From contig LWRO01000026.1 of NCBI GenBank assembly GCA_001657325.1, positions 52,851 to 116,850 on the forward strand: 64,000 bases of DNA, written 5' to 3'. A model generated the notes under the pieces. That model was given only the letters and a program-made list of their open reading frames with translations. It searched no databases and was not told the origin of the DNA. A program made the position numbers and the translations under genes. Positions 27,531 through 36,161 of this stretch are shown here, one piece after another (the stretch's first letter is position 1; each line of letters begins with the position of its first letter). Source of the DNA: Geitlerinema sp. BBD 1991-9 (GTDB lineage: Bacteria > Cyanobacteriota > Cyanobacteriia > Cyanobacteriales > Geitlerinemataceae).

Positions 27531-28193
27531 TTAGCGCTTCAACGCCAACGTCAAACCATCGGCGATCGGAACTAAGCTTAAGGTGACTCGATCGTCTTCG
27601 TGAATTTTTTGATTGAATTCACGAATCGCTTCCGTCCGTTTATCCATATCTTCAGGATCGGCAACTTGTCCGCTCCACAATACGTTATCCACGGCGATTA
27701 ATCCACCAGGACGCACCAGTTGAAGTGATTTTTCATAATAATTGGGATAGCTGCGTTTGTCTGCATCGATAAAGGCGAAATCAAAGGTTTCAGCCTGTCC
27801 GTCTTCGAGGAGTCGATCGAGCGTCTCCAGTGCAGGAGCGAGGTGAAGGTCAATTTTCTCTGACACGCCGGCTTTTTCCCAATACCGACGGGCGATCGAG
27901 GTATAGTCTTCGTCCACATCGCAGGCGACGAGTTTCCCGTTTTTCGGTAGCGCCAACGCTACGATGAGAGAGCTATACCCAGTAAATACGCCAACTTCGA
28001 GTGCTTTCGTCACCCCCATCAACTGCACCAGCAACGCCATAAACTGACCCTGTTCCGGTGCAATTTGCATTTGCGACATGGGGAGTTTCGCCGTTTCCTC
28101 CCGCAACTGAGTCAACAGTTCCGGTTCGCGAACCGAGACAGAGATGAGGTAGTCGTGAAGTTGAGGACTGAGGCCGAGGGTTTTGTTAGACAT
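27531..28193 (-). CDS. Class I SAM-dependent O-methyltransferase
   Basis: A 220-residue methyltransferase of the catechol/caffeoyl-CoA O-methyltransferase group. Motif I is LEVGVFTGYSSLIVALALP (SAM-binding loop) and VACDVDEDY gives the acidic ribose-binding residue. DFAFIDADKRSYPNYYE and GGLIAVDNVLWSG provide the metal-site residues, Asp and Asp-Asn, typical of cation-dependent O-methyltransferases. The substrate is unknown. The frame is open upstream to 28253; the ATG at 28193 (MSNKTLGLSPQ) fits relatives best. It is divergent from the DUF1995 gene. Confidence 0.9.
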   Translation of the reverse strand: MSNKTLGLSPQLHDYLISVSVREPELLTQLREETAKLPMSQMQIAPEQGQFMALLVQLMGVTKALEVGVFTGYSSLIVALALPKNGKLVACDVDEDYTSIARRYWEKAGVSEKIDLHLAPALETLDRLLEDGQAETFDFAFIDADKRSYPNYYEKSLQLVRPGGLIAVDNVLWSGQVADPEDMDKRTEAIREFNQKIHEDDRVTLSLVPIADGLTLALKR

Positions 28194-28270
28194 GACAACG
28201 ACTTCGGGACATTTCCCAACCATCTTAAGATAAGTAACAGTAGCAAATTCCAACTTTCACTCACGGACGC

Positions 28271-29026
28271 ATGACTGAACTACCGCAGGATCTTGAAACC
28301 GCCATTGCTCAAGCCCAAGCGGCAACGAAAGCCGCGATCGAAGATGGGTATCGCTTAATGCAAGTCGAATTCGTCGACCCTGAATTGAAAGCCCAACCCA
28401 TCGCCGAACAATTCATTCCCACGCTCACAGACATGGGCTATCAACTCAAGGTATTTTTCCCGGACACGGGGGCCGCTGCGTTGGCTCGCCGCGATTGGGG
28501 CGAGGTTCCCTTTCGCATTGCCGATTTGGGGAGCCGTCGCACGCCCGTCACGAGTCAAATCGAAGAGGACGACGAGTGTTTTCTGCTCGTCGAACCGTCG
28601 GATGTAGAAATCGAGAAGGTCGAACAACTTTGTAACGCAGCAGGCGATCGACCGGTCGTTTTACTTCTCCCCCGTCTCGAAAGTGTCGCGACAGTCGGTA
28701 TCGGTTACGCTGCAAGACAGTTACGCGAACGGTTCCTCAGCAAATTAACATCCTGCTACTACGTGCGTCCGCTTCCCGGTGCTGCTGTGTATCGCTGCTA
28801 TCCCTCATCTTGGCAAGTCTGGATTGAAGGAGAGGAGAACTACACTATCTTGAAGGAAATGTCAAGTAAGCCAGCCGGGGAGGAACTCGAACGGTTGTTG
28901 ATGGGTGAAGCATCTGAAACTGAAACCATTGAGGCTGGAACGACGGAAACTCCAGTTTCAGAACAACGCAAACGTCCCAGTTTCCTGACCGAAGTTCAAC
29001 GCTTCATCCGCGCCTTAACCCAGTAG
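28271..29026 (+). CDS. DUF1995 family protein
   Basis: A 251-residue protein of DUF1995, shared by cyanobacteria and chloroplasts. The plant member LPA3 helps assemble photosystem II, so a role in photosynthetic membrane biogenesis is possible. Diagnostic segments are LPQDLETAIAQAQAATKAAI, MQVEFVDPELK, FFPDTGAAALARRDW and SCYYVRPLPGAAVYRCYPSSWQVW. The C-terminal ~50 residues are Glu/Thr-rich with a basic end. No signal or membrane segment. Monocistronic. Confidence 0.88.
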   Translation: MTELPQDLETAIAQAQAATKAAIEDGYRLMQVEFVDPELKAQPIAEQFIPTLTDMGYQLKVFFPDTGAAALARRDWGEVPFRIADLGSRRTPVTSQIEEDDECFLLVEPSDVEIEKVEQLCNAAGDRPVVLLLPRLESVATVGIGYAARQLRERFLSKLTSCYYVRPLPGAAVYRCYPSSWQVWIEGEENYTILKEMSSKPAGEELERLLMGEASETETIEAGTTETPVSEQRKRPSFLTEVQRFIRALTQ

Positions 29027-29604
29027 GTGAAACGGGGAAGGGGAGACGTTTGACGATTTGGGTACACTTTCCATTTTGTTGAGATTGAGAGAAACAATGG
29101 AAGTTGGGGAGATACGATCCTGAGTTGGATTCAGTGCCATCAGGATTTAGAGGTATCCCAGTTTGCTTGAGAAGCGGCAAGGAGTATTTTCAATTCGTTG
29201 AAAACCGCTCCGATCGAAGAACGTTATTCTCGAACGGGTCAGATCCGTCGATCGTTATGTTCGGTTTGTGCCATTTCGATGAAACTCGTCTGGCTGTCTT
29301 GCTAAACCTTGTCTTGCTGAAACTTGGCACAAAATGCTTGACGAAGCATCTTTCACGATCGAGCTTGGCGCTCGTGAAGCAGAAGCTGCAAAAATGCAGC
29401 ATTAGCTCGGGTTTACAGTGAAATGTAGCGATTTCAATCTTGAAGTGAGTCAAAACCTATAGAGTTGCGACAACACGATTTTGAAAATACTTGTCAAAAT
29501 AATTAACAATCCCTCAGTCTAGCGCTTACCATCCCACAAACCATCAAAAATCCCTCTCTCACCCGTTATCTGCTTCTCCCCTTCCTCGCTTCTCCCCAAG
29601 AATT
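29027..29604. other. Intergenic stretch with several hairpins
   Basis: About 580 bp without a supported gene. It has paired short stretches (TTTGTGCC near 29270 and GGCACAAA near 29330), a CTGCA-AAAA-TGCAG hairpin near 29386-29402, and an imperfect TTCACGA...TCGTGAA pairing. These could belong to a structured small RNA. An overlapping 105-codon frame has no recognisable motif. Confidence 0.4.
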
Positions 29605-30351
29605 ATGGCTCGACAAATTGTCATCGGCGACGTTCACGGTCACTACGAGACTCTGATGCGTTTGTTAGAAGCGCTCGATCCCGATCGAGACGATCGAATT
29701 GATTTTCTAGGTGACTTGATCGATCGCGGCCCCCATAGTGCCAAAGTTCTCAATTTGGTCATGAACGAACCCTCGTATTTCACCATTCGAGGCAATCACG
29801 AAGAAATGATGCTCGCGTCGTTTCCCGATGGGGATGTGGACGAACAAGCTTTGCAATGTTGGCTCGCCGGTGGCGGACGCACGACGGTCGATAGCTACGA
29901 GAAACTTAGCGAAATTGAAATTCATCTCGAATGGTTGCAAACCATTCCGATGTATCGGGATTTAGGCGAGGTATGGCTGGTTCATGCGGGTGTCGATCCG
30001 AATTTGCCCATCGAACAGCAGTCGTCGCAGCAGTTTTGCTGGATTCGCGATCCCTTTCACCGTCAGACTCAACCTTACTTCTCCGACAAACTTATCGTCA
30101 CCGGACACACGATTACCTTTACCTTCCCCGGCGTACAACCCGGACAGTTGGCGAAAGGGAGAGGTTGGCTCGATATCGATACGGGAGCTTACACGCTCGA
30201 AAGTGGTTGGTTGACAGCGATCGACGTGACACAACGTCGTATCTATCAAGCGAACGTTTGGCATGAAACCGTTCGATCGAGCGATTGGAACGATCTCATC
30301 GTCGACGTTCCACCCGGCGACGTTCGACCTCGGCGCTTCGCTCTCAACTAA
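29605..30351 (+). CDS. PPP-family metallophosphatase (serine/threonine phosphatase type)
   Basis: A 248-residue bimetal phosphatase. The PPP signature motifs are complete: GDVHGHYE near residue 8, FLGDLIDRGPHS near 34 and IRGNHEEMML near 61. Later histidines are VHAGVD near 131 and VTGHTITF near 170. It resembles bacterial diadenosine-tetraphosphatase/PrpA-type proteins, which hydrolyse phosphoproteins or Ap4A-like nucleotides. The next gene starts 22 bp downstream, so the two are likely cotranscribed. Confidence 0.9.
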   Translation: MARQIVIGDVHGHYETLMRLLEALDPDRDDRIDFLGDLIDRGPHSAKVLNLVMNEPSYFTIRGNHEEMMLASFPDGDVDEQALQCWLAGGGRTTVDSYEKLSEIEIHLEWLQTIPMYRDLGEVWLVHAGVDPNLPIEQQSSQQFCWIRDPFHRQTQPYFSDKLIVTGHTITFTFPGVQPGQLAKGRGWLDIDTGAYTLESGWLTAIDVTQRRIYQANVWHETVRSSDWNDLIVDVPPGDVRPRRFALN

Positions 30352-30372
30352 ACCTGCTTTGCTCCAAAGACA

Positions 30373-32568
30373 ATGTTACGATATCGATCGTTCCCGATCG
30401 GGGACGAGGTGTCGGTGTTGAGGAGAGCGCGAGGTTTGTCACTAAATCGAAGGAACGTTCGTTCCACTTCGCACGGGGAACCTAAACCACCACTCGATCG
30501 CGATAACGGTGTGGAGCAACATCGTGAAGCGGCTCTATCTCCGGATCGCCAAACGACATCGCGGCAGTCGTCTCAAACCCGTCGTCGTTCGTCTTCTAAA
30601 ACGTCTCGATCGAACTCATCTAAACGAGAATGGCAAATTCCCGTTTGGCAGATTTGGGCAGTCTTGCTCGGACTCGGTGCTATCGGAACGGGAATCACGG
30701 CAACGGCGTTGTTGTTACGTCTGCCAACAGTTCCCAACTGTCCCGCGATTTTCTGGCCGACGGCTTCAGCCTCAATGCGTCTGTATTGCGGCCAACTCGC
30801 AGCCAATAAGAAAACAGTTGACGATCTGCTCGAAGCGATCGAGCTCGTTAACAAACTTCCCGCCGATCACGAATTGCGTCCCGCCATCGATCGACATCTC
30901 GAGGAATGGACGCAAGAATTACTGGATTTAGCAGAAAAGTCGTTCCAACAGGGCAAACTGGTCGAAGCGATCGATACCGCTCGACGAATTCCCACCCACA
31001 CCCTCCCTCCCCAATCCCGCCGAGCGTTGGACGGATCGATCGAAGAGCGCATCGACGCTTGGAAAGTCGTATGGGCTGAGGCGGAAGAGATTTACGAAAC
31101 CATTGAAACTCACCTCAAAAACCGACGCTGGGGCGAAGCATTTCGGGCAGCGACGAACTTGCTGGAAGTGGGCAACGAATATTGGGAAACGACGAAATAC
31201 CAGGAAATTACCCAGCGCGTTCAACAGGCGCGGGAAGATACGAACAAGCTGGCTAAGGCTCAAAACCTAGCCAATCGCGGGGATGTAGACGGTATCCTCG
31301 AAGCGGTCGCCATTGCCGAACAAATTGGTTTGGAAAGTCCGGCCTATTCTCTCGCTCAGGAATCCCTCGAAGACTACGGACGGCAGCTATTGGGTTTAGC
31401 TGAAGCCGCGTTAGAGGCACGAAATTTGACAGAAGCGATTTCGATCGCCCGTCGCGTTCCTGCTAGTACACAACAGAAAGACGAAGCTCGAGATTTTGTC
31501 ACGCTGGCGCGGGCGCGATTTTTGGCGTGGCAACCGACGGTTAATAACTTGGAAAACGCCATCGAACAAGCGCAAAAGTTGGAAATCGACAGTCCCCTTT
31601 ACAATGAAGCGCAGCAGTTAATCGGTCAATGGCGACAAGGCATCGATCAGGTGGCCATTCTCAACCGGGCGCGAAACTTTGCCCGCACGGGAAGCGTCGC
31701 CGATTTGACAGCTGCCATCGCTCAAGCGGAACTCATTTCAACGTCTACACCGCTGTACGACGAGGCTCAACAGGAGATCGATCGATGGCGCGATCGATTG
31801 GAAACGTCGGAAGACCGACCGATTCTGCGACGGGCGCAGGAGTTAGCACGACAGGGAAATTTGGCAGCAGCTATCTCGCAAGCCAGTCAAATCGATCGAT
31901 CTCGGGCGTTGTACGACGAGGCACAACAGTGGATTTACCAGTGGCGACAGCAAGTCGCTCGCCGTCAGGATCTGCCAATTCTCGCTCGGGCCAGACAGAT
32001 CGCCAACGCGGGTAATTTCAACGATGCCATCGCGACGGCACAACAAATTCCGTCGAGTAGTCCCCTCTACGACGAGGCGCAGCAGCAAATTGCCGAGTGG
32101 TCGGGCCGGATGCGAGATCGCGATTTACTCGACGAAGCCTATGAAATTGCCCAAGGGGGATCTCCCGAAGCCATTGAAGCGGCCATTCGCACGGCCAACG
32201 GTGTGTCGTCTTACGGAAGTTGGCGGGGCGAAGCCGATCGCGTCATTCGAGATTGGGGTTGGCAGTTAGTCAATTTGGCTCAGCAACAAGCACCTTCTAA
32301 TCCCAATCGGGCGATCGAGATCGCGGAACGAGTTCCGTCTTACACCGAAGCGTATGCAGAAGCCCAACGTCTAATTCGCGAGTGGGACGGACAATTGAAT
32401 CCACCGGAACCACCGGAATCGATCGAGCCGAACCCCGAGGAAGACGTGATGCGGGAATGGCAAGCTCCGATCGACGATTTGGGGACGATCGACGATTTGG
32501 GGACGATCGAAACTCAGTCCATCAACTCAGTCCATCAACGGTCAGTCGATCGATCTCGGAGTCGATGA
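30373..32568 (+). CDS. Membrane-anchored alpha-helical repeat protein
   Basis: A 731-residue protein. Residues 1-87 are basic and Ser-rich, followed by one membrane span at about 91-116 (VWQIWAVLLGLGAIGTGITATALL). After it lie degenerate helical repeats of about 35-40 residues with motifs like LARxGxxxxAIxxAxxI and PLYDEAQQxIxxW, at least eight copies, similar to TPR-like arrays. Related cyanobacterial proteins are often mis-named chromosome segregation ATPases, but no P-loop is seen. The C-terminal end carries an 18-bp duplication (IDDLGT twice) and a 13-bp duplication. It overlaps the convergent MBL-fold gene by 34 bp. Confidence 0.75.
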   Translation: MLRYRSFPIGDEVSVLRRARGLSLNRRNVRSTSHGEPKPPLDRDNGVEQHREAALSPDRQTTSRQSSQTRRRSSSKTSRSNSSKREWQIPVWQIWAVLLGLGAIGTGITATALLLRLPTVPNCPAIFWPTASASMRLYCGQLAANKKTVDDLLEAIELVNKLPADHELRPAIDRHLEEWTQELLDLAEKSFQQGKLVEAIDTARRIPTHTLPPQSRRALDGSIEERIDAWKVVWAEAEEIYETIETHLKNRRWGEAFRAATNLLEVGNEYWETTKYQEITQRVQQAREDTNKLAKAQNLANRGDVDGILEAVAIAEQIGLESPAYSLAQESLEDYGRQLLGLAEAALEARNLTEAISIARRVPASTQQKDEARDFVTLARARFLAWQPTVNNLENAIEQAQKLEIDSPLYNEAQQLIGQWRQGIDQVAILNRARNFARTGSVADLTAAIAQAELISTSTPLYDEAQQEIDRWRDRLETSEDRPILRRAQELARQGNLAAAISQASQIDRSRALYDEAQQWIYQWRQQVARRQDLPILARARQIANAGNFNDAIATAQQIPSSSPLYDEAQQQIAEWSGRMRDRDLLDEAYEIAQGGSPEAIEAAIRTANGVSSYGSWRGEADRVIRDWGWQLVNLAQQQAPSNPNRAIEIAERVPSYTEAYAEAQRLIREWDGQLNPPEPPESIEPNPEEDVMREWQAPIDDLGTIDDLGTIETQSINSVHQRSVDRSRSR
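32473..32538. repeat. Two tandem duplications at a convergent gene junction
   Basis: An 18-bp unit (containing GACGATTTGGGGACGATC) occurs twice at about 32473-32508, in frame. Then CTCAGTCCATCAA (13 bp) occurs twice at 32513-32525 and 32526-32538, which is not a multiple of three and shifts the frame of the upstream gene. Confidence 0.85.
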
Positions 32569-33374
32569 AATTCCCCTCGATCGTGAGAACAAAACACGGT
32601 GACTGTTTCACCGCAATCTCGGTTGAGTTCTCGCAGGCGACATTGATTGTGTCGTCTAGCGCTATTATCCGCTGCTCCCAAGTTTTCCACCAGTTGCAAT
32701 CCTAGGGGACATCGTGGGTGATGGGAGTCGATTTCATCACGAACATAGTAAGCATCTCCTGCGTGAAACAGCCATCCCGTGGAGGTTCGGATGGCAATTC
32801 CCGCGTGTCCGTAGGTGTGACCGAGGAGGGGAACGAGGAGGATTTCGGGCGGTAAGTTCTGGAGTTGGCGAACCCCCCGGAAGCCGAACCAGGACTCGCC
32901 ATCAGCGAGACGATAGCGAACCCAGCGAGGTTGATGTTGCCACTGTTCGAGATGGTAGCGGTATCGATCGATTCGCGTTTTCCCTTGGGTTCCCGCTTGA
33001 TATTCGGCTTCGAGGAGGTGAACTTCCGCCTGTGGAAAATCACTCAAGCCTCCGGCATGGTCGAGGTCGAGATGGGTTAAGATAACGTGTCGCACGTCGT
33101 CGGGACGGTAGCCGAGACGTTGAATTTGACGCAGAGCTGTTTCCTCGGGGTTCAGTTGCGGTTGGGCGAGAAAACGAAACGATCGACCCAATCTTTGGGA
33201 ATTTTCAATATCTTGCAATCCCAAGCCGGTATCGACGAGAACGAGTCCAGCATCGGTTTCGACGAGCAAGCAGTGCGTGACGATGGGAACGCGACGAAAG
33301 GGAGATCCCCGTCCACTGACCAAGCATCCGCCGATGAGGTATTGTGTCGCACAGTTGAGATGGTGGATTTTCAT
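32535..33374 (-). CDS. MBL-fold metallohydrolase, N-acyl homoserine lactonase-like
   Basis: A 279-residue metallo-beta-lactamase-fold hydrolase. The metal motif is THLDLDHAGG (HxxxDH core) near residue 108, with further histidine ligands in LGHTYGHAGI near 185 and the bridging Asp in FHAGDAYY near 205. The arrangement resembles AHL lactonases and related hydrolases; the true substrate is unknown. No signal peptide. Its 3' end overlaps the repeat-protein gene in the convergent orientation, where the 13-bp duplication lies. Confidence 0.85.
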   Translation of the reverse strand: MKIHHLNCATQYLIGGCLVSGRGSPFRRVPIVTHCLLVETDAGLVLVDTGLGLQDIENSQRLGRSFRFLAQPQLNPEETALRQIQRLGYRPDDVRHVILTHLDLDHAGGLSDFPQAEVHLLEAEYQAGTQGKTRIDRYRYHLEQWQHQPRWVRYRLADGESWFGFRGVRQLQNLPPEILLVPLLGHTYGHAGIAIRTSTGWLFHAGDAYYVRDEIDSHHPRCPLGLQLVENLGAADNSARRHNQCRLRELNRDCGETVTVFCSHDRGEFHRLRDRSTDR

Positions 33375-33744
33375 CCGGGGAACGATCGAGGTCGATCGGG
33401 TTCAAGTACTGTTCGAGTCCCGTTTGTCGCAACGCGAGCGATGCTCGTTTCCAGATTGAGGCAAAAATTGACGTTCTCAGCGACTGCGCTTCTCGGCTTT
33501 GGGGTATCGAGTTTCAACATCAATCTCACTCTGACTGACGAAGTGTTCGAGCTTCTCAAATTTTCACCCCAATCAACCAGTTGGGCTACATTTTATAAGC
33601 TGATAAATTGGCAGAATTTTAAGAAACGCGGGATTATTAAAAGTTTAACCGAGCGTCCTTGCTCTATCTCGCGCTCAAAATATAGATCGATCGAGTGTCC
33701 GTGCGTTTCCGTATGATGTTCCGCAAGTGTCAGGAGTTGACCCC

Positions 33745-34065
33745 ATGAACGACAAGCATGACAAAAATGAAAAGCGGAAATGGTTGTCTGTTGGAACGAT
33801 CGCCCATGGTTCTGTTGCTATCGGGATCTCCGCCCATGGATTTATCGCGATTGGCGTGTCCACCCACGGCATTATCTCGATCGGTTTGATTTCAATGGGC
33901 GTTTTTTCAGTGGGATTGGTCTCAATGGGACTCGTGAGTTCTGGATTAGTCGCAATGGGATTAATAGGTTTCGGACAGCAAACGATGCAATTGAATCATT
34001 CCCACGAAATGCCTTCGATCGAATCGATGGAGGAAGAAATGCACGATCCGCAAATGCACCCCTAA
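33745..34065 (+). CDS. Small hydrophobic protein with 10-residue glycine repeats
   Basis: A 106-residue protein. After a charged N-terminus (MNDKHDKNEKRKW) it has about six consecutive 10-residue units of the form xIGhxxHGhh, such as SVGTIAHGSV, AIGISAHGFI, AIGVSTHGII, SIGLISMGVF and SVGLVSMGLV. The tail is acidic and His/Met-rich (HSHEMPSIESMEEEMHDPQMHP), possibly metal-binding. The regular glycine spacing suggests a repeating beta or membrane structure. The ATG at 33745 has AGGAG eight bases upstream. I know no confirmed function. Confidence 0.75.
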   Translation: MNDKHDKNEKRKWLSVGTIAHGSVAIGISAHGFIAIGVSTHGIISIGLISMGVFSVGLVSMGLVSSGLVAMGLIGFGQQTMQLNHSHEMPSIESMEEEMHDPQMHP

Positions 34066-34070
34066 CTCGA

Positions 34071-34102
34071 AAAAAAAACCGGCTTCACCATGAAGCCGGG
34101 TT
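34071..34102 (-). terminator. Hairpin terminator after the porin gene
   Basis: CCGGCTTCA pairs with TGAAGCCGG across a three-base loop, with an eight-T run on the minus strand. It ends the porin transcript and also faces the end of the repeat-protein gene. Confidence 0.9.
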
Positions 34103-34160
34103 GATGGGAGGGAAAACATCAAGTGCGAACTCGCACTTCGCAAACTCGAAGGATGTGCGT

Positions 34161-35762
34161 TTAGAAACTAAACGTCGTCCGAACCACGCCGATCAGTAAA
34201 TCGTCGTTATCGTCATCGTGATTCGGTGCGGTCAGCCAAATCAATCCCGGCGTCACCGTAATGTTCTCACCGATTTGCAGGGAGTAGAACGCTTCGATGT
34301 GCAGCGAGGTGTCGTCGTCTTCGTCGATCCCTCCGCGTTCTAAGCCGGAACTAATATTGGTGACTTTCGGTTCTTGCCCCACGAGAATCCCCGCTAAGTT
34401 CCCCGGTGCGCCCGCATCGGGGAACGCCAGCGAGACCGCCCAGTTCCAACTGTCGAGGCTTCCGCGATCGATCGTTCCGTCTAAGGTCGAAAGGGTTTGC
34501 GTGTTGACGTAACCCACCCAACCGCCGAGGGCGAAGTTTCTGGCGATTTGCCAAGAGGCTTCAAAACCGTAGGCGTTGCTGACAATCGGCATATCCGCCC
34601 CGAATTCGTCAGAAGCAAAACTGCGGAAGTTAGACAGGTTGCTTCCCGTACCTGTTTCGAGGTTGTAGGAATTTAAGTAGGTTAATGCCAACTCCAACCC
34701 GTCCATCGGCGTGACGGTCAGTTGACCCATCGCACCATAGGAACCGTTAAACAAGCCGAATCCTTCGCTGGGATCGTTGGCATCACCGGCATAGTAACCG
34801 CCACTCAGGGCAATGGAGTCGGTCAGTGCGTATTCAAACCCGATCCCCGCTTGTTCGATGAGGTAGAAAATTGAAGCACGGGTACCGAATTTAGACAACG
34901 CCCCGAAGTTTCCGTCGCCGTCTAGGAAGGGGTTGACGCTAGAGGCAAAGTCGTCAGACGCGCCAGCATTGGCAGAAATGATAACGTTGAGGCTGTCGCC
35001 GATGGGGAAAGAGTAGTTTAAGGCGTCGATTTCAACGGAGTTACCGCTATCGTCGGAGAAGAAGAGATCGCCTTCGGGATAACCCGTCGCCACTTCGGAA
35101 AAGGCGGGAATGTTACTGGCTTGCAAACGGGTTAACAGTAAGTCTTCCCCGGTAAAGCTGGTCAGAAATTCTAACCGGGTTCGATAGCCAAAGGACGGAA
35201 TTCGATCGACATCTTCACCGTTGACATCTTCACCGGTCGCGATGCCATAAGCGGTAAATAGCGCTTGACCTTCCAGTTTGGTCGTCGTGGAGAACTGGTT
35301 GGCTTCGAGTTCGGCGACGCGAGACTCTAAGCCGTCAACTCGCCCTCGCAACGCAGCCAGTTCGGCAGCGAATTCTTCTTGCAAGCGGCGAATTGTCGCT
35401 AAGTCTGCGGGGTCGATGGTGTCGCCGCCACCGATGAGGGCAACGATTTGGTCGAGGCAGGCGTTGACACCGGCTGCGAATTCGTACCGCGTCATGAAGT
35501 TGTTGCCGCGATAGGTTCCATCGGGATATCCGGCAATACAACCGTACCGTTCCACGAGAGACTGCAACGCCTGAAATGCCCAGTCTGTCGGCTGCACGTC
35601 GGACAGTTGGGAGACGGAGGTGACTTGGTCGATCGTGCTAGACGAGGTATCGTGGCTGAGTTCGTCTACACTCGTCATTTGGGCGTTGACAGCACTACAA
35701 GCTGCGAAAACTCCCAACACTCCGGCACTACGGCTTAAAAGGTTCCAAAAAATTCGAGACAC
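34161..35762 (-). CDS. Iron uptake porin (SLH domain plus OprB-type barrel)
   Basis: A 533-residue outer-membrane porin of the cyanobacterial SomA/SomB iron-uptake group. A signal peptide ends near SAVNA (SRIFWNLLSRSAGVLGVFAACSAVNA). An SLH domain follows (DVQPTDWAFQALQSLVERYGCIAGYPDGTYRGNNFMTRYEFA), then a coiled coil (LRGRVDGLESRVAELEANQ) and an OprB-type beta-barrel ending in TTFSF with terminal Phe. The frame extends upstream, but the GTG at 35762 (MSRIFWNLL) has GAGGAA upstream and matches the family start. It probably passes inorganic ions including iron. A Fur-box-like site lies 64 bp upstream. Confidence 0.9.
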   Translation of the reverse strand: MSRIFWNLLSRSAGVLGVFAACSAVNAQMTSVDELSHDTSSSTIDQVTSVSQLSDVQPTDWAFQALQSLVERYGCIAGYPDGTYRGNNFMTRYEFAAGVNACLDQIVALIGGGDTIDPADLATIRRLQEEFAAELAALRGRVDGLESRVAELEANQFSTTTKLEGQALFTAYGIATGEDVNGEDVDRIPSFGYRTRLEFLTSFTGEDLLLTRLQASNIPAFSEVATGYPEGDLFFSDDSGNSVEIDALNYSFPIGDSLNVIISANAGASDDFASSVNPFLDGDGNFGALSKFGTRASIFYLIEQAGIGFEYALTDSIALSGGYYAGDANDPSEGFGLFNGSYGAMGQLTVTPMDGLELALTYLNSYNLETGTGSNLSNFRSFASDEFGADMPIVSNAYGFEASWQIARNFALGGWVGYVNTQTLSTLDGTIDRGSLDSWNWAVSLAFPDAGAPGNLAGILVGQEPKVTNISSGLERGGIDEDDDTSLHIEAFYSLQIGENITVTPGLIWLTAPNHDDDNDDLLIGVVRTTFSF

Positions 35763-35825
35763 GTCGATAGATTCCTCGTTCACTACACTCACACTGCTCA
35801 CACTCGATCGAATGAGGGCTTTAAT

Positions 35826-35844
35826 AAAAATGATAATCAATCTT
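35826..35844 (-). promoter_or_regulatory. Fur-box-like operator upstream of the porin
   Basis: The 19 bases AAAAATGATAATCAATCTT match the Fur consensus GATAATGATAATCATTATC at about 14 of 19 positions, with the central AATGATAATCA intact. It lies 64 bp before the chosen porin start, the normal place for iron repression by Fur. A weaker related stretch (CAATAAGAATGACAAAA) is at about 35912. Confidence 0.55.
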
Positions 35845-35862
35845 ATTTGAACCCAAAGCACT

Positions 35863-36161
35863 CGGTCAAGCTCTCGAGAGACTAGCCGAGGTCGATCGAT
35901 ATTAAATAGAAAGCTTTCTCAATAAGAATGACAAAACTCTTGCGGCGTTGTCAAGCTCGATCGAGCCTCGACAATTTGGCAACAGCAGCAATTTTACCCT
36001 AAAAATCAGCAAATACAAAGATCTAGACGCTCGATCGTTCTTCGAGCTGTCGATGAGATCGAGAGAATCGTAGAAAAACAAGCTTGTTGTTGTAAAAAAT
36101 AATTCCTAATAAGAAGAGATCGATCGAAGCCATCGTCACCTCAGTTCCCACCCAGTCCGAC
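35863..36161. other. Intergenic stretch upstream of the porin
   Basis: About 300 bp between the porin and the ABC permease, both on the minus strand. It contains the weaker Fur-like stretch near 35912 and AT-rich sequence that should hold the porin promoter. No gene seen. Confidence 0.5.

Noticed and set aside
33087..33716. 209-codon plus-strand frame opposite the MBL-fold gene
   Set aside because: Antisense shadow of the MBL-fold gene continuing into non-coding sequence.
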